A DNA stretch of 64,000 nt. It comes from Excoecaria cochinchinensis (lineage: Eukaryota > Streptophyta > Magnoliopsida > Malpighiales > Euphorbiaceae). Each line of letters opens with the position of its first letter. Position 1 is the stretch's first letter. A program made the position numbers and the translations under genes. Shown here piece after piece: positions 44,111 to 57,545 of the stretch. The notes under the pieces are model-generated. The model saw nothing but the letters and a program-made list of their open reading frames with translations. It did not search any database and was not told where the DNA came from. The stretch lies in contig CANTUQ010000081.1 in NCBI GenBank assembly GCA_947683425.1, positions 11,754,369 to 11,818,368 of the forward strand, given 5' to 3'.

Positions 44111-46029
44111 AGTAGGAAAGGAAGGATAGTTCCTAAGGATGATGGTGGACCATCGACTGCAACAGCTGTGATGGCAAGAATGGAAGTTGATTAGCGATTT
44201 AGAATGTTCTTTTTATTTTTAAACTGTTTAATAATGACATTTTAGATTTATTAATAAGATGAACGTCTTTGCTTACTTGTGTTATATCTCTAATGATTTC
44301 ACTATGCATAATCATGAGCATGACTCATTTATATTTGATATTGATTCAGTTGATGCTACTCTATTTAATCTCAGAACTTTGGAAAGTCCAAAGAAAATCT
44401 TGATAGCATCTAATGTAACTCCTGAAGAGAGATCAAAACTTGAGAGAAATTCAACAAAATATAAAAAAGATCTTTGCCTGGACCTATGAAGACACTCTAA
44501 GAGTTGATCATGGAATCACTAGGCACATCGTTCAAACACACCACAATCATAAACCGACCACGCAGAAGCTCAGAAGATTAAAGCTGGAAGGGGCAGAAAA
44601 GGTTAAAAAAAGGAACCCACAAGCAGAAATGAAGTCAAAATTTCTAGTCGAAGTTCAATGCCAGTCTTGGTTGGTCAATATTGTACCAAATCGAGAAGAG
44701 GAGAAGTGCATGTATGTGTAAACTATTAGGATTTAAACAAAGCTTATCCTCAAAGGAACAAAAAGAATAAAAAGAATAGAAAAAACGAGAATAAGGAAAA
44801 AAAAGAGAAATAAAATATAAAAAAGAGAGAAGGAAAAGAATCAATATGTAGATTGGAAAATTATCATGGGGGGCAAGCTTTGTTCAAATCCCGCTGATCT
44901 GCACATGCCCGTACTTTGCCATTTTTCTTGACTTCCGAGAAAGACCACAAGAATTATATCAACTTGCAATGGATATAGGTTGCTCAAGCATGGAAATAGA
45001 CATCATAGGGGAGGTGCGCCCTACAGCCCCAACGGACAGGGTCACGTCAAGATGATCTCCGCACCACGCAGAGTTCAAGGACAGAAGGGCACCTTATGGT
45101 TAAGGCTAGGGAGTTGCTCCAGACGTATGGCATTAAAGACCACAAGTCCTCTCTGTATTTCCCCCAAAGCAATGGGGCAGAAGAGGCTGCTAGCAAGATG
45201 ATCTGGGTCAAGATGGTCCAAAACTACAAAGGTTGGGTATAGAAATGGCCTTTTGAACTTTGAGGCTGGAGAACCACCATCGGAACCTCTACAAGAATCA
45301 CCTCCCAGTTCTCAATATATAGGGGGCAGAAGCAGTATGGCCAATCAAAGTGGAGCGCAAAACTTTAACGACAGTCATGAAAGCCCAAATTTGGGAAGCC
45401 GATAGGGCACAACAACGGTAGCAATAATTGAACAAGTCAGACAAGGACAAGTCATGGGATTATTGCCACGGTCAGATCTATCAGAAAACATTCTATTTAA
45501 TCATTTGGAAAGACGGCCAGAAAGCATCCGATGAAAGAGAGAGATTCAATTATCAAGCAAATGAGACCAGGAGTTTGATGCTTACAAGATATACTCTGAG
45601 ATTAGATGTAGTTATGTACTTTTAATCAATGTTAGATAATGATCATGTATAGAGAAATCATACCGAAATGTACACAATATTTGCAAATACATGTGTTCAT
45701 TATTTTCTAGATCATTTATAAAAAGAGAAATGTTGATCATTGGTGAATTCATAAAATCTAAATGACTACGCTCTGCTACTACTCTCACCGTTCAGATGTC
45801 GAAGTCGATGAGTTCTATTATCAACTGCAAGACTAATCACCTACCTTTCGAATGCGTTAGTGGGATTAAAGGACCAATCCCCGATAGATGACACAATAGT
45901 CTTTATCGGCAGCTTGCCAAGAGGCCATGATGTATGGAGGTCGAAACCGAAGATAAAGGTCAGTCTTGGAAAGATAGGGATGCCTCAATACATCATCAAT
46001 CCCTCTGAACTATCGAGCACGATGGGTGG
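44111..46029 (+). pseudogene. pol remnants of G with internal deletions
   Basis: 44259-44489 is the pre-RT block (HDSFIFDIDS, LESPKKILIASNVTPEERSK). 44459-44720 is the start of RT (IFAWTYED, RHIVQTHHNHKP, KSKFLVEVQ). At 44880-44930 is a trace of a later RT block. 44980-45420 is integrase debris (MGQKRLLA near VEAANK of B, WVKMVQNYKGWV, GWRTTIGTST). RNase H, most RT and the integrase core are gone. 45420-46029 holds the 3' end of integrase and non-coding DNA; ORFs there show no domain. Confidence 0.75.
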
Positions 46030-47722
46030 TGTAGACACCGGGGCCTGAGTCAGCCTAGATCGAAGTTACCCAATGATGATAAGACGGCTTTCCACAGGCA
46101 AAAAGATTAAAAGTGATGATTTTCTTTTCAAATTTGCATTTTAGAGTGAAAAGATAAAAAATAATAAAAAATATTTTAAAAATTAGTTTTGAAAAATGGA
46201 GGCTTGAAATTACAATATTTTTAGTTAAATTAGAAAATAAAAAAAATTAAAAATAAAAAATAAATTCGGAGCCTCGGCCGCGCAGGCGCAAGCGCGCTGC
46301 GCACGCCTGGTATGCAACCAACGCCCATCGCGCGCCCCCGACAGGCGTCGGTCGCCCAATCTCGCCCACTGCTACCGATTTTCACCCGAAATCATTTTTT
46401 TCCAATTTTTTTCATCCCAAATCTATTTTTATCCCATTTTTTTTAGGGTATTTGAGTCCAAATTAAATTCTAAAATATTTTCTTAGATAATTAATTAATA
46501 AAACTTGATTTTATCATTAAAAATAGAGGAATTTGGGTTAAAATAGAATTCTTTTCCCTAATTAAATTAGGGCATCATTTTCTTCCATCTTATAAATACT
46601 TTATGATGAAAAATCAAAGGGAGAGCCTCCATAATTATTCTTTTCACCAGAATTTCAGAATTTCCTCTCTTCTTCTTTGATTTTTTTCTTCCAAAAATTT
46701 CAGATTTCTTCTTTCAATTAACAAGGATTAATGGAGATTGAAAATTTGATTTTGAATTCTTGATTATTCCAAATTAATTTCTTTGTTTTCTCCATAAATA
46801 TAAGAGATTAATTTTCACTTTCAAAATCAATTTTTTTATTCTTAAACATTCAAGTTAATTCTTTTGTTTTCTCTATAAACAAAAGCAATTAATTTTGTTG
46901 CTAAATTATTATTTTCAAGCCTATTTTTATTAGAATAAAATTCCAACATTTATCACATTCAACTCGAAATTTTTGAAAGTCACGAACAAAGGAAATCAAA
47001 TCATTTTTTACCTTCATCGAATCCGACTCCGAGGGTAAATATTATGGGCTTGATTTTTATTTTATTTTGTTTATATTTAATTTGTTCATGCATATTTTAT
47101 TGTTTTTATTAATTTACTTATTGTTTTCATTTATTTGTTTATTTTATTATTGTTATATTTGTTATTTATTTAATATGTTAATATATTATATTATTCTTAT
47201 TCATGTAAATATTGATTGTTTATTATTTTTAACATGTAATCGATTTATTTTACTTTGATTTCTCATTATTTTTAAATATAATTAATAAATTCATTTTAAT
47301 TGATATTTTTACCATATAAATGTTTTAATATTAACTGTGATTATACTAATTAACTATGTTGCTCATTTAATCGTTTTCATCATTCTTTCATTTATTCATT
47401 TTTATTATTCTTTTCTTCATTATTTTATATATTCGTTGATTTGTTTATATTCATCATTATTATTATCATGTTCATATTTTCTTGTATTAATTTATTAACA
47501 TGTTCTGTTTTATTTTAATCACCTTATTTTATTATTTATTATATTTGATTTATTCAATTACTAACATTATTTTATTTGTATTTTATTTTTATTTCACATC
47601 TTATTTTTCCTTTTGGACATTTTGCGAGTACACGAGGAGTTCCAAGGAGGCTCGTTTGGCGGGGTCTTTTTCTTTGATTTTTATTATTTGTATCATTTTT
47701 ATTTGGTTTTTCCATTTATTTT
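46030..47722 (+). repeat. 3' LTR of G, first part
   Basis: Starts TGTAGACACCGGGGCC, matching the 5' LTR start at 39709, and follows it through the ATT-rich stretch to TTCCATTTATTTT at 47722, where H is inserted. Confidence 0.88.
47718..47722. repeat. Target-site duplication ATTTT, left copy (H)
   Basis: ATTTT precedes TGTAACACCC and recurs at 50079-50083. Confidence 0.92.
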
Positions 47723-50078
47723 TGTAACACCCCCTTCCCATACGTAGGCGATCCCATCCGAGAAGGAGTGAGAAGCCGTATGAGTAAAGGTGCCACCAAG
47801 CAAAAACAAAGTAAAACATACATTCATTCATAACATACATTCAGAAATACAGAATAATTAAAGACTTTATAGAAAAAGAAAGCACAGGCTGATCATACAT
47901 TACTATAATAAACTATTACAATAATGTTCTGATCAGCAAGCTGATACAAAAATAATATTACATAACCCAAAATATAGATACAAAAGCGGAAGCTGATACA
48001 AAACTGATACATGAGAGTCCTATACAAAAAGAATCATCGCTGATACAAAAATAGCCCTACACTAAAAACTCTTCTGTGTTGGCTTGATGACGGCGACTCT
48101 CACAAGGCAAAACTCCTTCCGCACCTGCACGGGTAAACACACCGTGCTAAGCGATAAACGCTTAGTGGGGAAAACACACATAAATTATGGACGGCCATTC
48201 ACAATGGTCGCCTAAACATGTCACATCCAGAATGACAATATGCAAAGGTTAGCATAATACATATAAACGTATTCACGTATAAAGGCCATATAGTCAATAT
48301 CTCACAATCATACTCGTTACAGAATAATCCAGCATGTGTTTCATCATTAACTCATTCAGAAATTCCATATGGTAGTCAAATCAGATCAGAACAATTCTAA
48401 TTAACGAATAAAGAACACCTGCTGACTCTAGACAGTGGATAACGAGTGTACTGAAGGTACCTTACGGGTACGAATCGAATACTGAGGGTACCTCACAGGT
48501 ACAAATCAATTATTATATCATTTATCAAAACATGTTATTTATATACTGAGGGGATCTTAAGCAAGATCCTATACTGATGGGTTCGCGAGGAACCAAACGG
48601 GGACCTGATCGGGGTCCAAACTGAACTGAGGGCTGCAGCTAAAAGACTCTATTAGGCATGCCTAACTATCCACTTACTTGACTCTAGCAGGTTATGCGTC
48701 AAACAGATCACATTTCAGGATACAGAATATAATTCATCAGAAAATCATGGTATCACGCATATCGAAGCATCAAATAGTAAGACATGCATCTTACAACAGT
48801 AAAGTCCATTCAGAAGAAATACCAAATTCATTTCTGAGTTAAAAACTAGGAAATTTCAGAAAAACGAGCTGAGCGGAGAAACGGGCGAGATTGGCTGGTC
48901 ACGAGGCGTGACTGGCCTTTCCAACAGGCAGGTCACGCGACGTGACCGAGGGTCACGCGATGTGACTTGCTTGTTCCTCGCCGCTCACGTTGCGTGATCT
49001 TCACAAATCACGCAACGCCCTCGCAGGTCACGGCATGACTGGACGTCACGTCTCGTGACGTGCTACTCCCTCGCAGATCACGTTGCGTGATCTCACAGAT
49101 CACGCATCGTCTTCGCAGGTCGCACGACGTGACCGAAGGTCACGTCACGTGACCCGCTTGTTCTTCAGCTGGTCACGCGACTGGCTTCTCAGCAGGCAGG
49201 TCACGGCGTGACCGAGGGTCACGTCTCGTGACTTGCCTTCTTCCGTAGCGAGTCACGCGAACAAAGAGAACTTCAATAGTACTTCGATTTTCCAGAATTT
49301 CCAGAACAAAGAATTCAATCCCAATTCGATTTAAAACCATACAAACCTGTTTTTACCTTCCAGAAATCATCTCAAACAACATAGGCAACAATTATACAAC
49401 TCAATTCATCAACTAATTAATCAAATCAAATCAAGAACATATGCATTCAAACTTACACGAACATAAACCCTAGAATTTTACAGTCAAATAAAAATCACAC
49501 AATTTCACAATAAACATTCCCAAACCTGGATTCTAAGCTTCTAACACTTAGTCCCACTGCTCCCAGCAACCTCTTTGCCTTTGGGATCGCGTGGAGCCTC
49601 AGCAAGCTAGGGAATGCCAAGAGAGATTAACTTCACCAATAAAATCTTGAATCCACACACAAGAGCCCTTAGGGAAAAGGAAAGGAAAAAGAAGAAGACA
49701 AGTGAAGAAAGAACGTGAATCTCCAATTCCTTTTCTTTCTTTCCTTTTTCTTTTTCTTTTCTTTACCCTAAGTAAGTGTCCATTTCTTATTGGTGGAGTT
49801 AACCACTCACACTTAAATTTCCACACACATCACACACACCTAATGCTCTTATAATTAAAGTACCCTACAATGGCATAAACACACACACCCAAGTATTTCT
49901 CACTTAGTAACCACACTAATGCCATGTATGTACCCCCAATAATAATAAAACCCAAAAACATATATTTTACTAAAATACCCTTATGAAATGCTGAACACAT
50001 GCGAATGCTTACACATACAGACAGACAGATAGACAGACAGACAGGCTCATTCTACTAGGGGGCAAACGGGGTGTGATA
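47723..50078 (-). mobile_element. Solo LTR H (C family)
   Basis: 2,356 bp, from TGTAACACCCCCTTCCC to GGGGTGTGATA, flanked by ATTTT. It aligns along its length with the C LTR, including the hairpin (48147-48165) and the dyad cluster (48895-49265). The expected terminal CA is TA on the plus-strand right end. No internal region, so it is a solo LTR. Confidence 0.93.
48895..49265. repeat. Dyad cluster in H LTR
   Basis: Units such as GGTCACG-CGA-CGTGACC and GGTCACG-TCT-CGTGACT, in the same LTR position as in C but with a different count and order. Confidence 0.85.
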
Positions 50079-50083
50079 ATTTT
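50079..50083. repeat. Target-site duplication ATTTT, right copy (H)
   Basis: Follows the H end and matches 47718-47722; the G LTR resumes with TTGCCATATAATTTTC. Confidence 0.92.
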
Positions 50084-50908
50084 TGCCATATAATTTTCTT
50101 ATAAAATTATTTATTTAGGCCCGCTAGAAAGAAAATCACAAACGTTTTTTATTTATTAACTGGGTATTTTTTCTAAATAAAATGGGATCGATGTCCCAAT
50201 TTTCTCCATCCAAAATCATCACATCAAAATTATTTCATAATAAGTATACAAGCGAGGACCAATGTCCTCACCATAATCAATATCCCGATTTATCTATGAT
50301 TTTTATTTTATTTACAATGGGGGTTCTATTCCGCCCCTAGTTTTGTTGTATTTTACTTTCATGTACTTTATTTTATTTACCCTTTTATTTATCCCTTTTC
50401 TTGAATGATCAAACTTGCGCTCTAATTATTGAAACAAAATGTATGAGAAAAGGGATGAAAACTTAAATTCAAAACTTAATTATAAAATAACCAAGGTATG
50501 AATAAATGAGATGTCTCGAACCATCTCTGGTCTTTGGGCTTAACGAGGCGAGAGGACCATTCCGATGTTTCATTGGAATGAGATCTCCAAGAAATCTCTT
50601 GTGTCCCACCAAAAGGCCCAACTTGAATAATCCTAGGCTCCATGGGGTTAGAGGATCATTCCAATGTTCTATTGGGATGAGGTCTCCAAGATCCCTCTGG
50701 CTTGCCCAAAATGGATATATATGCGCCGTCCTAGGCTCACTGAGGTTAGACGACCTTTCCCAATGTTCTATTGGGTGGCAACTCCAAGAAACCTCCTTGT
50801 TGCCCAACATAGACGCACTTGTAATTTCTTACGAGTTTTAACAAACCTCCTCCCGATCGCCCTGAAGGGGGGCAGTTCGGGGCTCCCCAGGGTTCGGCGC
50901 GTGTCACA
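50084..50908 (+). repeat. 3' LTR of G, second part
   Basis: Continues the G LTR and ends GGCGCGTGTCACA at 50908. It contains repeated blocks of the type TTCCAATGTTCTATTGGGATGAGG...TCCAAGA, also present in the 5' LTR and in K. Predicted peptides here come from these repeats. Confidence 0.88.
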
Positions 50909-51480
50909 GCTGAGGCTACTCCAGACTTACAAAACGCGAGAGTTGCTCTTCTGAGCTGCACCGAGTCTGTTCTAGACTTACAAAGTGCGGGGGATTCATC
51001 TTCTGACGGTGATGGTTTTCACTTAGATAATTCCTACAAAATTATGTGCACAAAAGTATATACAAGAAATTGTGTGTATGACATGAGATGTAAATGCTCG
51101 CAAAAAAATGGATAGACCACATCCTAAGCAGTCAAGGGTGCATTAAGGATGCGGCTTGGCTGCTCCACCATGCCCCCAAGGATCCAAAAGAGTGTCATCT
51201 TGGCTTTAGGGACTCTAACCTAAAACCTGTTCTGAATAACCCGTTAGGCGTGACCCAAAACCTGTTCTGAACAACCCGTTAGGCATGCATCTCTGCCCCC
51301 TAGGATTCTGACTCATGTCCTGCATTATACACTGTCCGCTGAATGGAGATCATCTGTAGTAGTGTTGCCTTATCGCTCTGGGTATTGAAAGTCATTATTT
51401 TAAAGGTAGTGCATCCCTTATGGATTTTCACACTAGCTTTTCTTAGCGGGAGATGCGTCCTTTTTGGATTTTCACATAAC
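50909..51480 (-). other. T 3' non-coding region between G and K
   Basis: 50909-51018 is the fifth copy of the 107-bp repeat, starting with the GCTGA target duplicate. The rest matches the B 3' region (14475-14880): ACAAGAAATTGTGTGTATGAC, GCTCCACCATGCCCCC and similar. Non-coding. Confidence 0.8.
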
Positions 51481-51485
51481 CCTGT
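51481..51485. repeat. Target-site duplication CCTGT, left copy (K)
   Basis: CCTGT precedes TGTGACGCG and recurs at 53936-53940. Confidence 0.95.
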
Positions 51486-53935
51486 TGTGACGCGTGCCGA
51501 ACCCCGTGGCACCCCGAACCGCCCGCTTTTTGGGCGATCGGGATGAGGTTCATTAAAACTTGCAATGAATTACAAGTGCATCTATATTGGGCAACAAGGA
51601 GGTTTCTTGGAGTCGCCACCCAATAGAACATTGGGAAGGGTCGTCTAGCCTCAGTGAGACTAAGATGGCGCATACATATCCATTTTGGGTAAGCTAAGAG
51701 GATCTTGGAGGTGCCAGCCCAATAGAACATTAGGATGACCCTCTAACCTCGTAGAACCTAGGATTACACAACGCGTAAATATCCATTTTGTGCAAACCAG
51801 AGGGATCTTGGAGGTCTCAGCCCAATAGAACATTAGGATGATCCTCTAACCCCCTAGAGCCTAGGATTATGTTGATTAGGCCTTTTGGTGGGAAACAAGA
51901 GATATTTTGGAGGTTCCATCCCAAATTAACATTGAGATGGACCTCTAACCTCATTGAGCCCAAGACCAGAGCGGGTTCGGGACTTCTCATTTATTTGTAC
52001 CTTGATTAATATTATAATTAAGTTTTTGAATTCATTGTTTCATCAAATTTCCATACAATGCAATTAATTAAAGTGCAATCCATTCACATAGATAAAGCAG
52101 TAAATTGACATAAAATAAAATACACGAAAATAAATTACAATAAAACTAGGGGCGGAATACAACCCCCATTATAAAACGATGAGTAAATCATACAGAAATC
52201 GGGATATTCATTGAAACGAGGACATTGGTCCTACCATGCATATTTATTACAAATCAATTTTTGAGAAGTGTCAATTTTATTGGCTAAAAAACAGGACTTT
52301 GGCCCCCGATTATCGAAAAATCCCGAATTAATTACTATAAAACATTTGGTCATTATTACTTTAATGAGATTAAAACAATTTTCATAATAAAATAAAAAAA
52401 AAATAAGGGTAAAGAAAGAACCCGGATGGAAATCCTCAGATTGGCGCAACCACCATCATTAACAACTCTAACTCATCCAAAATGGTCAGATAATAACTCA
52501 CAAAAATAAACATGTTAGTGTCAAAATCAAGAATAAAATAAAATAAAGAAAAGTAAAATAACATGAAATTTTTAAGAAAATAAGTTGAAAGATAAAAGAA
52601 ATAAAAAAGGCAAAAGAAATAAGTTAAAAACATGAGAATTTGCCCAGGGACGACCTTCTGCATACTACCAACGGGCGTCTCTGGTGTGACCGGTGGATGG
52701 AGTGGTGCATCACCTACGTCCTGCCTCTCAAACGATAGACAGGCATCGGCAACGACTCTGTCCGTCGGTCACCTTTTGGGAAAACCGGGAAAACTTCAAA
52801 ATTTATGATTTGAAATTCTTTGTTAAATAAATAAAAAATCTTATTAAAAATGGGAACAATTAATATAAGTCAATTAAATTACACAAATATTAATCCATAA
52901 TGTTTACACTCGGATTTTACCTTTTGGGTGAATATCGAATGATTTCGGTCCCACACGCTTCACAAGGATCGAATAAAATGGATCAAAAGAAGAAAATTTA
53001 TATTTTTCTTTCTTGAGAATTTGACAGCGATTCAAATATTGGAATTAGCCGAATTGACGAAAACGAATGAATTTCATTACCTCAAATTAGCTTAATTCGC
53101 AAGTAAAAATTGAGAAAAGAGTAGAAAGGTTGAAATAATTTTTTTTGTGGAATAAAAAGCAACTGAAAATAGAGATTTTTAGTAAAACTATTAAATTCTG
53201 ATTTTAGTAAATTGCGCACAAAAAGATTTTTCCCTTGAAAATTTGCTAACCCCCATGAAAATTTGCTAACCCCAAATAATGAAATTTAATCCACTATTTA
53301 TAGAGTTTAGAAGATAATTGGGATAAATATAAATTTAAAGTTTGAATTTGAAAAGGATTTTTGAAATTCAGTTTTTAGCTAAATTAATTGCCCCAATCCC
53401 ATTCAAATTCGAAAGATATTAAACTTATCAAATAAAATTCACCAAATTCGGCGTTATCTGATCTGATCCACTACCGACAGCCGTCCCAAGAACTACTGAC
53501 GGGCGTCGGTAATAAGGGTACGCGTGGTAATCTGGACGACAGACGGACCGAGGCACGGGACTAGGGACGGCCGTCTCTATGCGGACACGTGTCCGTTACT
53601 CATACTACAGACGGCGGTCTCTACAACACAAGAGACGGCCCGTCTATCCAAGCGACGGCCCGTCTCTCAATGCTAGAGATTGTGAACACCAAATAGAGAC
53701 GGGCGTCCTAACTCCGACGGGCTTCCTGTCTGAGTAGCAAAATCTCAATTTTCAAGCTAAATTTCCCAAACTCTTTCAAAACCTCATGCTATAGAGAGAA
53801 AGACTTTAATCCTTGTGAAACCGAAAGACGAAAACCTCCGAATTCCATCAATTTATCCAAAAACAGACGTTGATCTCTTCATCGGGTAACTCTGACCTGG
53901 ACTGCCTCAGAGCACGGTGTTTACACCTGTGCCTT
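51486..53935 (-). mobile_element. Solo Tat-type LTR K
   Basis: 2,450 bp, from TGTAAACACCGTGCTC (minus strand, 53935) to GCACGCGTCACA at 51486, with CCTGT duplications. Its first 500 bp share the block structure of the other Tat LTRs. It carries a dyad-rich stretch at 53460-53730 (GACGGCCGTC, GGACACGTGTCC, GAGACGGCCCGTCT). No internal region, so it is a solo LTR. Confidence 0.92.
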
Positions 53936-53940
53936 ATTTT
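53936..53940. repeat. Target-site duplication CCTGT, right copy (K)
   Basis: Matches 51481-51485; the T sequence resumes with GCCTTATTTTTTGCCTGG, as in B near 14880. Confidence 0.95.
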
Positions 53941-55080
53941 TTGCCTGGAATTGACCTAACACAATCCAACGTCTTTTATTTTTTTTCATATTTTGTAGGA
54001 CAGACTGCCTGTTTCCAGGTTTTCACCCTGCCCTTTGGCCTAATTTTTGCTTAGAGTGTCAATTACGGTTTTCATCTCTAACGGCCTTTTTTTTTTCGGC
54101 GTGGCTACAAGAAAAGCGGAAGCTACCATCAGAGCCTCCTTTTATGGCAATTGGCAATTATTCGCTGAGATATCTTCCCCTAAATAATAATTAAATCCTC
54201 TTGCCATGAAGTTGTTGTTCGATTGGGTGAGGTGGCTAACAAGGTTCAACTCCCTATGCCACTGGCTCTCTTATCTGTTCTCTTGCGGGGAATTCATGAG
54301 ACCACTTTGGATATTATCGCCTATTGTGTTTGATAGTTTGAAGGCATTCAAGATATCGTGAGGCATCCTTTATCCGTCCAAGGGCAGCATATTACCCTCG
54401 GTCTTCACCCCTGAGCATTATAGCCCTTGGACACAGCTACTTGCCAAAGATCTTCATACTGCAAGTAAGAAACTACACCTTTGCTTCCATAAGTGCATGC
54501 AAGAGAAGGGTACTTAGCCTCTCGGTAGATAATAGGACCCATTAGTTTAGGCATCTGGTCAGTGAGAGTAGAAGCAAAGCATGGCCATTTAGATTTCACA
54601 CATTCTGTAATGAATGATGTTTCTCTTTTCACAAAAGAACTAGGAAATGACAAGTTAAACTGCTTTGGTCTTATGTATTTGCGAAGATTGTGTGCATTTT
54701 AGCATGATTTCTCCATACATGATCACCATTTAACATAGATTCAGAATGCAAAATTAATTTAATCTCAAAATGGATCTTGAAAGCATCAAAACTCCTGTTT
54801 CCAATCAGCCCTCTTGGGTTTTCTTGATTGGACATTTTCTCTCAAGCCTCTAATTTTTGTCCAGGATGCCTTTTTTCGATTTTCATCTTGACGAGGCGCC
54901 TAATTTTAGCAAGGCCGTCTTTTTTCGGTTTTTAACCCGTGGGGCATTTATTCTTTTCTTTTGATTTTTAGCCTTTAGCCATGGACCTTCTTGGGCCTGT
55001 TGATGCTAACCGGTTCTTTGAACTTGTTTCCCTTGTTGTCTGTCGGAACGCTGCTCCCTTGGATAACAACTTTTCAAGAA
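53941..55080 (-). other. T 3' non-coding region after K
   Basis: Matches B 14880-15590 in blocks (CCTGTTTCCAGGTTTTCACC, CGGTTTTCATCTCTAACGG, GGATGCCTTTTTTCG). One segment (about 54110-54680) has no counterpart in B and no recognisable domain. Confidence 0.65.
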
Positions 55081-56160
55081 CAAGTGGGTTTCATATGTTT
55101 GCCTGAATTTACCTCGTCCGTCTGGAACACTTGGACCTATTTGCTTTAAGACCAATAATAACTTTTCAAGAATAAATGGGTTTTCATATGTTGGCCTGAA
55201 TTTACCTCGTCTGTCAGGAACACTCGGACCTATTTGCTCGAAGACCAAATCTCACTCTTTCAGTGGGTGCTTTCTGACTTTCTTCCCAAACGATCGAATA
55301 AGGTATTTTCCGATAGATCTGATTGTGATACTAATCCCAAAACTTATTTCCTTTTAATGTGCTTAGCTACTATAGCCGTTGCTTCCATGACTGCCCCTTA
55401 AAGACTTGACGTGCTTCAACGGGCAGTAGTGCTTTTGCCCCAGGCATCAAGGAATAAAGCGTGACACTTGTAGGGGTTCCGATTGTAGACCCCAGCATGG
55501 GCCAACTCCTCAGTCGTACATCGTCGGCTTGCCTCTTGTATTGCACACCATCTACAATGATGAACTGGGTAGATAGCTTGTGAATTAGTCTTCAGGTCCT
55601 TTTCAGTAGCCAAGAAGAATGGCAAGATATAGGTATACCTCTCACATTGGGCTAGGTGGATACTTATGAATCAGTCTTTAGGTCATTTTCAGTAGCTAAG
55701 AAGAACGGCTAAATGCAGATATGTGTAGATCAACGGGATTTGATCAAAGCTTGCTCCTAGATAACTTTCCCTTGCCCTACGTTGATAATCAATTCTCTCT
55801 TTTTTTTCTCCTTTTTTTTTATTTTTTTTGTCTTTTTTTTTTGTTTTTGTTTGTTTTGTTTTGTTTTTTTTAGTGTACATTTTTTTTCTCTCCCCAACAA
55901 GCTTCATCCAAATCCTGATAATCTACACATACACACACTTCTCTTTTTAACTATTGGGAATGTCGTTGATCCACCTAGTTGGGCATTGCGTTTCAGTAAA
56001 AATTTTAGCCTTGGTTTTGCTTATGGATTCTCCCTTTTAACCTTTCCTGTCACTCCTGGCTTGAATCTTTTGAGCTTCTGCTTGACTGGTTCATGATCGG
56101 GATACACTGGTATAGCGTGTTTGGAGGCTTCATAATCATCTCTTGGCATGTCTTCATAGG
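55081..56160 (-). pseudogene. Shrunken integrase and RT remnants of T
   Basis: Blocks follow the B order with large deletions. 55160-55340 is the integrase C-terminal part. 55400-55500 is a stretch of the integrase C-terminal half (GVPTSVTL region). 55500-55620 jumps to the linker upstream (QADDVRLRS, FIIVDGVQYK). 55890-56160 is the start of RT (LRRLKRFKP, HDQPV, MPRDDYE). A poly-pyrimidine stretch at 55800-55890 and a duplicated piece at 55640-55715 interrupt them. No frame is open over a whole domain. Confidence 0.65.
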
Positions 56161-56500
56161 TCCAGGAAAAGACTTTTTATTTTCATTTTTTTTATTTTCT
56201 CTCTTTTTAATCTCTCTTTAGGAGTCATAACAGATGCTATCAAGATTTTCTTTGGGTTCCCCAAAGTTCTGAGATGAAATGGCATCATTTGAATCATTAT
56301 TAAATATGAATGTGTCATGATTATGCATAGTGAAATCACAAGAAGATATCACATAGATGAGTTGAATCATTCGTTTCATTTAATAAAAACTAGAATTAAA
56401 AACATTCTCATTAAATAGTTTAAAAATAAAAAGAGAACATCTAAATAGCTATTTCCTTCCTTCCTTGCCAATGCAGATGCTGTAGTCGATGGTCTATCAT
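56161..56500 (-). pseudogene. Pre-RT block of T
   Basis: Reads as the B segment at 18661-18850: FHLRTLGNPKKILIAS, MTPKERLKREK and the upstream CDISS...HNHDTFIFNN region. The frame relative to RT is disrupted in an A-rich stretch. Confidence 0.65.
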
Positions 56501-56505
56501 CACTT

Positions 56506-57545
56506 TTAGGAACCATTCTCCTCACCTCTCAGCTCCTCATCAATTAAGTATAGAACTTGCCTTCTCAAAATTTGGCATCCATCAGTCTCATGCCCGGTAG
56601 GCTGATGGTAGGCATAATATAGATCTGCTCGATGATTGGGATGTCCTTGGCTTTTGGCAGATTTGGAAGGCATTGGCCGTATTTTCCCTTTGCTAACAAA
56701 ATGAGCGAGGTGTTTAGACAAGGGCTTCTCCAATATGGCATAGTAAGTTTGAGTCATTCCGAAGGTCGGGGCCCTTGTGGCTCTAAAGTTTTTTCCATCG
56801 CTACCCAAAAAACTTGAGCTCCCGTGACTACCTTGTCGGCATTCAGGATCTGTGATGTGGTCATTGTCGATCAGATCCTGAATCTCATGTCTCAGCTTAG
56901 TACAATTATCCATCACATGGCCCGTGTACTGGTGGTATGCGCAGTATTCATTTTTCTTATGCCCAGGCTGCCCCTACTTTGCCGGCTTGGGAGGTATTGG
57001 CTGTAACATCCCCCTTTTCATTAACCTTTCTAGGACCCAAGACAAAGGTCTGCCCAGATTAGAGTAGCGCCTCTGAGCCGTCCCAGCCCTTGGTTCTTTC
57101 CCTGTCCTTCTTGTACCACTACTACCAACTCCTAGACTTGCAGGGCCAATAATAGTCTTATTGATGGGTGCCTGGGAAGTTGCAAGCTTGGACTTCACAA
57201 TCTCCTCTTCAAGATCAGCTAGTTTCCTTTCGGTGTTTGCAGGATAGAGGAGGCCCAATGATTGTAAAGGATCTAGTCCTTCTGCTCTTCCCATTTGCCC
57301 GATTAGTGAGTCGAGTGGTGCCTTGCCCCTAGGCTCAGGAGTGGATGAAAACATTATAGCTATCATTGCATGATCCTTTTTGGCCGTGGCTAGCTCAACC
57401 TGGGTAAGGGCAGTTGCCATAAGTTGAGCTTGAAGAACTAGGGCCATGGCATCCATCCTCTCCTTAAGTATGGCCAACAACCTCATTTTAAGCTCCTCGA
57501 ACCTTCTATCCACCTCTTGGTTCATTGAAGCACGAGCCTCTTCAA
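56506..57545 (-). pseudogene. gag modules 2 and 3 of T
   Basis: Module 2 (56974-57545) has the G-type N-terminus (MNQEVDRRFEELKMRLLAIL, MDAMALVLQAQL), a linker and SNLGRPLSWVLERLMKRGML, then an intact knuckle-like CAYHQYTGHVMDNC at about 56900-56950 followed by KLRHEIQDLIDNDHITDPE. Module 3 (56506-56850) repeats the same layout in diverged form: LEKPLSKHLAHFVSKGKIRP, then YAYHQPTGHETDGC (first Cys lost) and LRRQVLYLIDEELRGE. The modules are joined almost in frame. Such tandem gag C-termini are not the normal plan and point to recombination. Confidence 0.75.

Larger units (their letters stand above)
39709..50908 (+). mobile_element. Tat/Ogre-like retrotransposon G (decayed, split by H)
   Basis: Plus-strand element: 5' LTR 39709-42609, PBS 42611-42628, leader, gag and pol remnants to 46029, and 3' LTR 46030-47722 plus 50084-50908. 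The internal region is only about 3.4 kb with most of pol deleted. Its target was inside the T tandem repeat array. Confidence 0.9.

Noticed and set aside
50469..50954. ORFs with repeated MFYW and NLL strings near the end of the G LTR
   Set aside because: They come from internal block repeats shared by LTRs of G and K on both strands.
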